Below, one piece after another: positions 1 through 9,600 of a DNA stretch of 64,000 bases (its first letter is position 1; each line of letters begins with the position of its first letter). The translations under genes were made by a program, and so were the position numbers. The stretch is from Turbatrix aceti (lineage: Eukaryota; Nematoda; Chromadorea; Rhabditida; Panagrolaimidae), in contig OZ017766.1 of assembly GCA_963969345.1 (NCBI GenBank), positions 8,246,001 through 8,310,000 of the forward strand, given 5' to 3'. The notes beneath the pieces were generated by a model, which had not been told where the DNA came from, did no database searches, and saw only the letters and a program-made list of their open reading frames with translations.

Positions 1-2
1 TT

Positions 3-3000
3 CGACGCGAAACCATCAATCGCATGAACGGTGAATTGCGCGCTTACGTTCGTGGGCATCAGCCAGCGACCACCGAAGAAGCTGTTGCCATGGCTCATCG
101 TCAAGAGCTTATTCAGGCAGAACGTGCCAGAGCCCGAAAGGAAGTTCATGACCTCCAGAATGCGTTTAAGGCTTCCATGCGAATCGGTGAGACGACGAAC
201 GCCTACAAAAACAGCGAATGTTTTTATTGCCACAAAACTGGACATATTGCGCGCCACTGCTACCAACGCAAACAGGACGCAGATGATCGATCCCATGGTA
301 CTCGTGACCGCTACCAAAACGATCGTAGGTCACGCAACGACAGCCGCGATCGAAACCGTCGGAACGACAGCCGCGATCGAAACCGTCGGAACGACAGCCG
401 CGATCGAAACCGTCGGAACGACAGCCGCGACCGAGACCGTCGCAGCGATAGCCGAGATTACAGTCGGCACTATCGTAGCGATAGCCGCGACCACCACGAA
501 CGCAATCGCAACTACCGAAGCGACAGTCGCGACCGCTATGAAACCAATCGTTACCGCAACAATAGCCGTGACCGCTATGACCACCACCGGAAGAGAAGCG
601 ATTCGAGCGGCTCCGATAACAGTCGACATGGAGGTAGACGGCAGTTCAGCAAATCGCCCGACCGTAAACCCTCTGTCCGCTTTGCCAACCAACATTCGAT
701 TTATTCTATGGCCATGCCTATTGCATCCTCTGTGCTAACTCGACCAGACAATCGCCCGAAAACACGACCTTTGTCTTGGACTTGGAAGACAATCGTGCTC
801 TGCGTACTCGCTCTCTTTGTTTTTCCGATCCAAGCACACTCGCAGAACGACGACGTCTTGTTTTGCACCCACGATGCTGTCACCTCGTATTGGACCTTAC
901 CCAACAAGCCACCCTGCCATGCACCCACATTCCGCAAAAATGATGCTATTGTAAACACTAACTGGGAAGTTTACCGACCGAACACTATCGAGTACAAAAC
1001 TGAGGCACACCACTGCCAGTGCATTCGCACTACCCAGACGCACAGCTGCTCATTTTTTGGAACAGACGTTTATTCCGATGCCATCCATGACCCTATTCCT
1101 ACCACCAGCGCCGATTGCAAACGAATGGCCACTGTCCAAATTTCGGAACATGGAACCCTGCTGAACCATACTGATTTCTTCGCTACGAACAATACTTTGA
1201 TTTTTTCTGATCGCTGGTGGCCGCGCTACATGTGGAGTGAAAAGCAGTCAGTCGTTAATTGCTATCTTACGACGACGCACATTTACACCCGCCACGGAAC
1301 AGAAGAGGTCACGAAAATCGTCCCATCGGCAACCGCTTGCTACTACCGCCAAGGCTCGTGCCAACTTGCCGAACAAGGTGTACTAATCTGGGAGCCCGAT
1401 AACACGCATCAGTGTCGCTTTATTCTAATGCAGGCAATGCATGGCTCATTCGGTGGAAATACATTTATCGCCGAAAGCAAGCAATTTGCACTATCGTTTT
1501 CCAGTAACGTCAAAGAAATTCCTATTCGTGATTGCAACAAGACCATGCTTGTCACCGATCAGGGATACGCCATAACGAACAAGACATGGCAAGACGCTCA
1601 ACAGGAACTCGAACATGCAGCCGAATTGAAGCGCATTCCGCGCGACGCTGGTATTGTTCTAACGAATCAACTGGCCGCGCAACTCACTGCCCTTCAACGA
1701 AACGCTGACAACGTTGCCAGACAGTTTTTCGAGGCATCCATCAAACACATTTGTTCCGCTCTCGAAGCTATTGCCGAAGCAACCGTCGCCCTCGCTACAG
1801 CCAACCCAACTTTGCTGGCTCGCGAACTGCTCAACCAAACCGCAATCAAAGCCCGATTGGTTACAGCGACAACGCTCGAAGTCAAAACGTGCAACGCCCT
1901 ACCGTTTGAGTCAGTAACATTTTTGCCTCAACCCGAGTGTTACAACCGCCTGCCGGTCGAATTCATCTACCATGGACGGAAACTGCAAGCATTCCTGGAT
2001 CCCATCACCAGAATTCTTGAACCGTCTGCCGACCGAGTCAACTGTGCCGATGTTCCGTACATTCATTTTGATCGACCGAATAACCAACTACAGCGGTACG
2101 ATCAGCAAACCGGCCACATGGCATTTGTTCACAGACTCGCCGAGATTGGCCGTTTCCGCAACGTTGATTTCCCGGAACTATACGTTGGCGACAAACACCA
2201 AGTCTACGCTAATCTGATTCTGACGAACCTTTCGGAAGTATTTTCCTTCCAACAATTCTACAACGATATCGTGAACCACATGGACGTGAAAGATGTGATC
2301 GACACACTGGACTACGCATCCAACGCCGTCCCTGGAACTCGGACAAATTCTATCCGATCAGCCCAGACTGAAAAGGCCAAACAATTTGCCGAATCACTAG
2401 TTGCTAATGGTCTTTTTGGATTCCTCACAGGTGGACTTATTTCTCCAACTCAACTCTGGGTATTTTCGTGTTGCATCTACATTACCTTGACAATCGCTGC
2501 AAGGATCATTCTCCCAGCCCTGATTCAAGAATGTATGCGCTACGTCAATCTGCCATTCCTGACAACCCGTCTATGGCACCGCGCACGCACTTGGCGGAGA
2601 AATAGAAACTCCCACGCCCAGGACGCTACCGAAGAACCCACTTTGCCCTTGCAACAAATGTATCCAATTCGCAACCAAGTGAGCACCACGTGCGTCAAGC
2701 TAAGTGGTTTTATTAACGATCTATCAGCCAGACTGCTCGTCGACACCGCTGCCATGTACTCGATCATTCATCAGTCATTCGTTGACCGCTACAATATTCC
2801 AACAACGAAACCAAACGAACCCTACAATCTCGTAGGTATTGATGGAACACCGATCAAGGTCAATGAAGTCGCGCATGTCAAGCTCAGAATTGGCTCACAA
2901 TGTGTCGAAGTCAAACCACTGGTACTCGACCAAGAATTGTTCGATGACCACTACGACGTACTGGTTGGAGAAAGCATTCTCAAGAAGCTGAACGAGATCA

Positions 3001-5720
3001 CCATCAACTACACTGCAAAAACTTGTCGAATCGGTAGCGAAACTTTCAAACTTTCCCAGGTACTCGTTACTCTTCCGAAAAAGAAGGACGAACTGCTATT
3101 CTCGGATACTGGAATTTCTGGTGACAAACTCATCGATCTTTGCGATTTGATCCAGCGCCACGACGACATATTCAGTCGAAACGACAAAGATCTGGGACGA
3201 TGCACCATCACTGCTCCTCGCATGCGTGTCACCTCGACTAAACCGATCTCGACAATGCCGTATCGTATCCCAGAAAAGGCAACTCCCGCAGTCGATAAGT
3301 TTATTACGGAAATGCTGGACGCGGGCGTACTCGTGGAATCTACCACGCCATGGGTCAGCGGAATCGTAGTCGCGCCAAAGAAAAGCGGTGAACTTCGTTC
3401 TTGTGTCGATTTTCGACGCCTGAATAACGTCACCGAGACCGACCCCTTTCCACTACCACGGATTGAGACTCTACTAAACCGTACTGCCGGCTGTTATTGG
3501 TATTCCACGTTGGACCTAAAATCGGGGTTTCTACAAATCCCTCTGGATGAAGAAACTAGTCGGTATTGTGGCATTACTACCGAAAAAGGCATCTACCAAT
3601 TCAAGACTATGCCATTTGGTCTGAAGAATGCGCCTGCAATATTTTGCCGCGTCATGTCCACCGTCCTGAAGGGATTGGAAGACGTCGCATTGGCGTACAT
3701 GGACGACGTGATTATTTTCACGAAGTCGGAAGACCCTGCTACGCATCTCGCCGCGCTTGAGAAAGTCTTCAAACGATTTCGCGAATTTGGTCTCAAGATT
3801 CATGCCTCGAAGTGTTCGCTGGTCAACCGACACGTCACTTACGTCGGTCACCGAATTGATAGCGACGGTATTAGTCCATCAGACATTCACGTTCGTGCGA
3901 TCAAGAACTACCCCGCTCCAACATCTGCACAAGACGTGAAACGCTTCCTTGGACTGGCCAACTTCTTTCGAAGATTCATCCCTCACTTCGCAACCATTGC
4001 TCGCCCTCTGACGAACCTGACTCGCAAGAACGTTCCATTCAAGTGGTCAGAAACCGAGCAGATCGCATTCAACACGCTGATCCTCGAACTGACGAAACCA
4101 CCAGTGCTCGTTGCCCCCAACTACGACCGTGAATTTGTAGTTCACACCGACGCCTGTCTTGAAGGCCTTGCATCTGCGCTACTCCAAGCAGACGACAACG
4201 GAAACCTTCGTGCAGTTGCTTTCTTCTCTCGCCAACTGACCAAGGCGGAAAAGAACTACACAATCACCGAGCTCGAACTTCTGGCACTTGTGGCAACGCT
4301 GGACCACTTCAAGCACCTGCTTTATGGCACACAAATCATCTGGAACACTGATCACAATCCACTGACTCATCTCCAGAGTGCCTCTTCGAAATCGGCCCGC
4401 CTCAATCGATGGCTCTTGCACATCCAAGACTTCGATATCGTCCCGTGCTACATCAAGGGTCCGAACAACCTTGTTGCCGACGCCCTGTCACGCTCAAGTC
4501 TTCCACTCGACAACGCTTCAAGCCTGAACACGTACTCGTACTTTGGTTTTGAACCCGAAGCTGAGGAAGACGATGAAGAAATCGATAACGAGGCGACCGA
4601 ACCAGATCAATCGATTGAAATCCCGAAAGCCGACACTCTGATGACCCCCGAAGAGGACGCTGTGATTCAACACGTCATTAAAGCTCTGCTGAAAGGCTGG
4701 AAGACTCCCACAGAAGCCGAGCTGCGCCCTTACTTCATCGCTCGTGCCGAACTACATGTGGAGAACGGACAACTCTTCAAAGACAGCCGCGTTGTTGTTT
4801 CCCCCAGCCAGCGCAAGCATGTGCTGCACACTCTTCATCGCGCTCATCAGGGGATGTCCCGCACCAAGGCTCTTGCTCGCCGCTACGTCTGGTGGCCAAA
4901 CATCACAAAAGACATCGAAGCTCTCTGCGCTGCCTGCACCACTTGCAACAAGTACGCTCCCGAAATTACGAAGTATCCAATCACTTCATGGCCGACACCC
5001 TCCGAACCATTCGAACGGGTTCACATTGATTTTGCCGGACCTATCTTCGACGCTTCCTGGCTCGTGGTAGTCGACGCGTACTCTCGCTACCCCTTCGTTA
5101 TTCCGATGAAGAAGACCACGGCATCTGACTGTATCAAAGTGCTGGATTCCCTCTTTGCCAACTTTGGTTATCCTACCACCCTTGTCTCTGACAACGGAAG
5201 ACAGTTCAGTGCAGCGGAATTCAACGAACATCTCAAGAACAATGGCACACAAACGATGAAGTCGCCTCCTTACCACCCCGAGTCTAACGGACTTGCCGAA
5301 CGATTCGTTGGTACCTTCAAGAAGGCAGTGAAAAAGATTCTTGACGAAGGCGCATGCACCTCGCCCATCGAAGCAGCGAACACGTGGCTATTGGACTACC
5401 GCAACACCCCACTGATGTCCATGAACCAGTCGCCCAGCGAACTCATGTTCCATCGCCTGCTCAACCACCCTCTCAAGAACTTGGCGCAAACAAACAAGCC
5501 TTCCCCTCTGGACGAAGAGTCGCTATTCCAAATTGGCGACGAAGTCTGGCGTCGTGACCCGCTCAGGAACGTCTGGATTGCCGGTCACGTTACTGGCAAC
5601 GACGGAAGCTTCATCTTCCATATTAAGGACGATGACAGCGACAAGACACACCGAGCCCACCGCGACGACATGAAGGCCCGCAAGCGACACGCATACGCTC
5701 GCACCACGTCGATGCCCTGA
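3..5720 (+). CDS. Gag - envelope-like - protease - RT - RNase H - integrase polyprotein (partial, N-terminus outside window)
   Basis: The frame is already open at base 3, so the ATG at 24 is probably internal to Gag; residues below count from it. In order: end of Gag capsid; a CCHC zinc knuckle (CFYCHKTGHIARHC, 66-79); an Arg/Asp/Ser repeat region (~95-210); a hydrophobic signal/anchor (~253-272, WKTIVLCVLALFVF); a Cys-rich ectodomain with N-glycosylation sequons (~275-805); a second hydrophobic segment (~811-835); an aspartic protease with LLVDTA (Asp907, DTA instead of the usual DTG/DSG); reverse transcriptase with YMDD (1225-1228); RNase H (first Asp 1376); integrase with an HHCC zinc finger (~1600-1640) and a D,D-35-E triad at Asp1669, Asp1723, Glu1759. 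All catalytic residues seen are present. The envelope-like module between nucleocapsid and protease is unusual, as Env normally follows Pol. The glycoprotein family was not identified. Confidence 0.93.
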   Translation, partial: RRETINRMNGELRAYVRGHQPATTEEAVAMAHRQELIQAERARARKEVHDLQNAFKASMRIGETTNAYKNSECFYCHKTGHIARHCYQRKQDADDRSHGTRDRYQNDRRSRNDSRDRNRRNDSRDRNRRNDSRDRNRRNDSRDRDRRSDSRDYSRHYRSDSRDHHERNRNYRSDSRDRYETNRYRNNSRDRYDHHRKRSDSSGSDNSRHGGRRQFSKSPDRKPSVRFANQHSIYSMAMPIASSVLTRPDNRPKTRPLSWTWKTIVLCVLALFVFPIQAHSQNDDVLFCTHDAVTSYWTLPNKPPCHAPTFRKNDAIVNTNWEVYRPNTIEYKTEAHHCQCIRTTQTHSCSFFGTDVYSDAIHDPIPTTSADCKRMATVQISEHGTLLNHTDFFATNNTLIFSDRWWPRYMWSEKQSVVNCYLTTTHIYTRHGTEEVTKIVPSATACYYRQGSCQLAEQGVLIWEPDNTHQCRFILMQAMHGSFGGNTFIAESKQFALSFSSNVKEIPIRDCNKTMLVTDQGYAITNKTWQDAQQELEHAAELKRIPRDAGIVLTNQLAAQLTALQRNADNVARQFFEASIKHICSALEAIAEATVALATANPTLLARELLNQTAIKARLVTATTLEVKTCNALPFESVTFLPQPECYNRLPVEFIYHGRKLQAFLDPITRILEPSADRVNCADVPYIHFDRPNNQLQRYDQQTGHMAFVHRLAEIGRFRNVDFPELYVGDKHQVYANLILTNLSEVFSFQQFYNDIVNHMDVKDVIDTLDYASNAVPGTRTNSIRSAQTEKAKQFAESLVANGLFGFLTGGLISPTQLWVFSCCIYITLTIAARIILPALIQECMRYVNLPFLTTRLWHRARTWRRNRNSHAQDATEEPTLPLQQMYPIRNQVSTTCVKLSGFINDLSARLLVDTAAMYSIIHQSFVDRYNIPTTKPNEPYNLVGIDGTPIKVNEVAHVKLRIGSQCVEVKPLVLDQELFDDHYDVLVGESILKKLNEITINYTAKTCRIGSETFKLSQVLVTLPKKKDELLFSDTGISGDKLIDLCDLIQRHDDIFSRNDKDLGRCTITAPRMRVTSTKPISTMPYRIPEKATPAVDKFITEMLDAGVLVESTTPWVSGIVVAPKKSGELRSCVDFRRLNNVTETDPFPLPRIETLLNRTAGCYWYSTLDLKSGFLQIPLDEETSRYCGITTEKGIYQFKTMPFGLKNAPAIFCRVMSTVLKGLEDVALAYMDDVIIFTKSEDPATHLAALEKVFKRFREFGLKIHASKCSLVNRHVTYVGHRIDSDGISPSDIHVRAIKNYPAPTSAQDVKRFLGLANFFRRFIPHFATIARPLTNLTRKNVPFKWSETEQIAFNTLILELTKPPVLVAPNYDREFVVHTDACLEGLASALLQADDNGNLRAVAFFSRQLTKAEKNYTITELELLALVATLDHFKHLLYGTQIIWNTDHNPLTHLQSASSKSARLNRWLLHIQDFDIVPCYIKGPNNLVADALSRSSLPLDNASSLNTYSYFGFEPEAEEDDEEIDNEATEPDQSIEIPKADTLMTPEEDAVIQHVIKALLKGWKTPTEAELRPYFIARAELHVENGQLFKDSRVVVSPSQRKHVLHTLHRAHQGMSRTKALARRYVWWPNITKDIEALCAACTTCNKYAPEITKYPITSWPTPSEPFERVHIDFAGPIFDASWLVVVDAYSRYPFVIPMKKTTASDCIKVLDSLFANFGYPTTLVSDNGRQFSAAEFNEHLKNNGTQTMKSPPYHPESNGLAERFVGTFKKAVKKILDEGACTSPIEAANTWLLDYRNTPLMSMNQSPSELMFHRLLNHPLKNLAQTNKPSPLDEESLFQIGDEVWRRDPLRNVWIAGHVTGNDGSFIFHIKDDDSDKTHRAHRDDMKARKRHAYARTTSMP
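336..443 (+). repeat. 27-bp coding tandem repeat (NDSRDRNRR units) in Gag
   Basis: There are three near-perfect copies and a fourth slightly diverged copy of a 27-bp unit encoding nine residues, followed by looser SDSRDY/SDSRDR variants down to about 640. The product is a basic/acidic Arg-Asp-Ser stretch just after the zinc knuckle, likely an unstructured RNA-binding tail. The repeat leaves the frame intact because the unit is a multiple of three. Confidence 0.9.
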
Positions 5721-5945
5721 TACTCCGGCGACGACACCTCACCGCTCCCCACAACACCAGGGTCGAGCTTCAACCTCCGCGTTGAGTTTTGTTGTTTCCC
5801 TTTTTTCTCTCCAAAACGAGCACCGCGTAATTCAAGTAGTTGCCCCTTTTTCCCAACTAGTTGCCACTGCAATCCGGATACCATTTCAAACCTTTTGTAC
5901 CTACCACACGCCGCTTGAGGCCGAATTGGCTTCAAACTTCTCCCG

Positions 5946-5958
5946 AAAGGGGGAGGGG
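5946..5958 (+). other. Polypurine tract of the LTR retrotransposon
   Basis: A 13-base all-purine run (AAAGGGGGAGGGG) ends directly before the TG that starts the 3' LTR, the expected place for priming of plus-strand DNA. Confidence 0.85.
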
Positions 5959-6167
5959 TGTTGTATCCGCGGCGTAAGGCAAAAGAGGAAGACAAAGAAG
6001 TGTTGCAACCCGCGCTCCAACCTTTGGCGCGAGGGGCCAGCCGCGCGAGCTAGCAAGTCGTTAGACAAATGACTTGCGCCCGCGGACGCGATCAACACCT
6101 TGTTCCCTCTCTTTGTCTATCTCCCTGCCACAGTATCCGGAAGCAAACAACGCCCCATTAGCATCTT

Positions 6168-6175
6168 TATATAAG
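6168..6175 (+). promoter_or_regulatory. LTR TATA box
   Basis: TATATAAG lies in the middle of the LTR, upstream of the LTR poly(A) signal. In a 3' LTR such a promoter could also drive transcription outward into the RALGAPB-like gene. Confidence 0.6.
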
Positions 6176-6256
6176 AGCCTAAGACACGGGGTTTCACCAA
6201 CCACTGTCTAGGGCCAAGTCCCCCGGTTGCTTGTTGTAATTTGTGTGATTTTGCTG

Positions 6257-6262
6257 AATAAA
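6257..6262 (+). terminator. LTR poly(A) signal AATAAA
   Basis: A canonical AATAAA lies ~85 bp after the TATA box inside the LTR. Because the element is in sense orientation within the host gene, this signal could prematurely end host transcripts. Confidence 0.6.
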
Positions 6263-6658
6263 TTTGATTGTTGTATTGTGATATTGTGATTGTTGGTATT
6301 TGTGTTAGAGGAGTTAAGTAGGGAGCCTTAGAGAGGAACCGGGTACACATTACAAGTTTTTTTGTGTGAATACATATTTATCAGATGTATGACAATGTAT
6401 GGTCTTTTTTTTTCTTTTTCTTTTTCCTCCGAATGTTTTTTTGTTCATCCGAATGAAAAAAAAATTGACACAATAGCTTGGTTCTGTCCTTTTTGACTTG
6501 AAACGTCGTCCTGAGGGGTGTACACGCAAAAGCAAAAGCAAACGCAGCCGTGCTTTGATGCTTTTTTTTTCACGCGAAAAGCTATTAATCAAAAAATTGT
6601 TTATTTTAGTTTTTATTGGTCCAAACAAAAAATTTACGCGTGTGTTTTTTTTTTGCAG

Positions 6659-9600
6659 ATGCCATTTCCATATCCCAGCGCTCAGTAAACGGCATGGATC
6701 TCGATAGCGTGCCGATTTCGTCGGCTGCTCTCGCGAGCGGTGGCGGAGGCGATCGAACGGTACAGCGACGATCTTTTGGTGAGTTTTGTTCGTTCACGCG
6801 TGCAAAGTTATTTATGATAAAATATGGGGGATTATGCAAAGCAAAAATGAGCGGAAAATTGAAGGTTTTGATGTCGAGAAAAATTTTTGCTGGTTGATGG
6901 GAGGGTTTGGTTTGGCTGCCGTCATTTTTGGTAGAAAATCATGTTTCAATGGATGTTTTATTTGTTCAAGTGTGGGTTTTTGTTTTTAGTCGCGGACCAA
7001 AAAAAATTATTTTTGACAGAAATTATTATACAAAAAAATGTCCAAAGAAGTACAAAAACCTGCGAAAATTGATTTTAAAACGTTTTCTACCCAAAATCAA
7101 CTTTTTAGGTTTTTTTTTGGAAAACATTGCAATTTTGTTCGATTTGTTTTTGTAGATTCGGAAAACCCGAAAAAGAACCTAAAAAAACGACAAAAAAGTA
7201 TCGTTTGGGGAAAAAAAATCGTAAAACTTATGTATCGTAAAAATGTAACAAAATTCTAGCAAAAAATGTTACTTCTAAATCGTCATTGGTTTCGCAACGA
7301 AAATTTCGAAACGATCTTTACTATTTATTTTGTAAAAAAATAAGATTTTTTTATTTCGAAAAAAAGTTTTTTGCACAAAAATTTGTTTTTGAATGTTTTT
7401 TTAATGAATTTAGGAAATTTTTATAATTTTTTTGAACATAAATACCGTCCAACGAAAAAACCCTGTTTTCGACGTTGAATTTGGAAAAAAAACGTACCTG
7501 AAAAAATGTAAAAAAAATAATGAGGTCTTTTTTTCAGCCCAAAGCACAGGATCCAGTGATTACTCGCTGTCAACGCCAGCTCCGGGTCAGGGAGGCATGA
7601 CGAGTGCGGGTTACGGCAGCAGCAGCAGCAGCAGTACCGGCGACCCAAGGCAGGTCGATGGCATCGCCGCCGGCAAAGCGGCGGCTCTTGGAGCGCTCTG
7701 CCGAATTGTTTGTGAGAAAAATTCGTCGGAACAGCTTTCGGACGATCAACTCGCTCATTTCTACCTCGCTATTCATCGGGCTCTTGTTGAGGTATGTTTG
7801 GGAGTTTTTACAGGTTTTTTTGGGGGGGGGGGGAAACGTAAAAAACTTTTTTTTAAGCGAATAATTTTTTATGTGTTTTTGAGTCAAATAATTTTTTTTA
7901 TGGTTTTTTGATGCAAAATTTTTTTTAGGGAATTCGAACGCAAAAAAATAATTTTTTCTTGTTTTGTTTGGATCATTTTTTTTGTATTTTTTTTATCTAA
8001 TTTTTGAAATTTTTTTAGATTAGTTTTTTTACGTTTTTACTAAATTTTAATTTTTTTGGAGTAAGCAAACGTTTTTTTTGTAAAAAAAGTAAAAACGTTG
8101 TTTTTGGTAAAAATAGTTTTTTTTCGATGTGAAATTTTTTAAGAAATTATATTTGAATCGAATAAAAAATTTTTTTTAATTTTGAAACCTAAAAAATTTT
8201 TATCAGATTTTTTTAAGCAAAACGTTTTTTTATGAATTTCATTTTTTATGTTTTTTTGGAATTAAAATTTTTTCCTTTTTTTTCTCTCATTTTTCGAAAG
8301 AACCCAAAAAAAAATTATTTTTGAAATTCAATTTTTTTCAGCGCGAAAGACTGTCTCTCTGCTCAATTATTTACTACGGCACGGAACTCTTCAAACTCGG
8401 TCTCACAGGCGTCGAAATTCTGCTTCCTAACTTTGTCGCAGCGCTGGACATTGTTTTGACCGAATCTCTAAAACTCAGACTTCACCCGTCGATTCAGGAA
8501 GTCGAAATGAGGCACACCTGTCTCCAGTCTCTGGCGTCAATCGTCGCGTGGCCGACAGCATTTTCCACGGCGCCGATAGTTGACGAATCTGCGTGGATGA
8601 AACTCGGTCAGGGTCCGAGCAACGCTTTGGATTCGAGGCCAACTTTTTTGGATCTCCGACAACGAATTTTGAGAGTGTTGATTCACACTCTTCGAAATGA
8701 ATCTGATTCTACGAATTTGCATCTGGCTTTGGCGACATGCACGATTTTTTGTGTCGAATCTTGTCGACATGATCAGAATCAGAATTCGACGTCGGGGACG
8801 TCACAGAAGTTGCGACAGGATTCTGAAGAAGAAGAAAAATGTTTCGCAATTTCGGTCGTCCGAGCGGTTATTTCTGCGATCTGTGACAATATCTGGAAGC
8901 CACAGTGGGCGAACGAACTTGTTTCATCGCTCGCGGCACTCGATTGTCTAAATTCACTCTCGACACTTCCGCCCAGGTTTTTGTTTACCAATGACGATGA
9001 TTTGTCAACCGGAAGCCTGATAGTATCGTCCCTATGTCGATTTGTCGACAATCAACTTCAAAAACCACCGATGTATCATTCGAGGGATCTTCACAGCTCG
9101 GTCGTCGCTGCGTACGCTTCGTTGGGAGTCTGGCTGACGACAGTGCCAAAGCTGACGGAGATTGAATCGAGTCTATCGACGGTTGCGGATGTAATTGAAT
9201 TTGGGATCACAGGTGGACACGGACTGAGGCAGAGTGAATTCAAGCCAGCGAGTTTGAGAGTCAAAGATGCGGCGGATACACTTTTGAATATTATCTTGTC
9301 CCGAGCGACTCCGGCAATGAATTCTATGCTTCCGGTTGGAGAAAATGATATCGTGGATGAGAGAAGACTTTTGTATTCCTACGGACCACAGGCTATTGAT
9401 ACGACAAAATTCCAGCATTTTGTGATAAATAATCAATCAACGATTTTTTCGGTACACGAAGCATCGCATATTGAGTCTATTTCACCGGAGGGTCAGCCGG
9501 CGGTCGTGGTCGTGACGAGGACCCCTTTTTCGTTGGCCTCGACGACGGTGTTCAGGTTCGGAAGGGGGAAACAACTTTGAATGAATATTCATGGGATTTG

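Larger units (their letters stand above)
1..6354 (+). mobile_element. Ty3/gypsy LTR retrotransposon, 5' part cut off by window edge
   Basis: The element consists of one long Gag-to-integrase reading frame, a short untranslated stretch (5721-5945), a polypurine tract (5946-5958) and a 3' LTR (5959-6354). The 5' LTR, primer-binding site and most of Gag lie outside the window, so LTR identity and the target duplication cannot be checked. The reading frame has no stop or frameshift over 5.7 kb, which suggests a recent or still active copy. A single ORF that is several hundred residues longer than a plain gypsy Gag-Pol recalls the nematode element Cer1; that family assignment is inference. The element lies in the same orientation as, and apparently inside an intron of, the RALGAPB-like gene that follows. 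Confidence 0.93.
5959..6354 (+). repeat. 3' LTR (396 bp)
   Basis: It begins TGTTGTATCC right after the polypurine tract and ends ...CATTACA, giving TGT...ACA termini. It carries a TATA box (6168-6175) and, about 90 bp further on, an AATAAA signal (6257-6262), as expected for a U3-R-U5 layout. The exact 3' boundary rests on the terminal CA and cannot be confirmed without the 5' LTR. Confidence 0.8.

Noticed and set aside
254..2540. Naming the envelope-like module as a specific virus glycoprotein family
   Set aside because: No diagnostic motif could be matched by eye; only the membrane topology and Cys/glycosylation pattern are supported.
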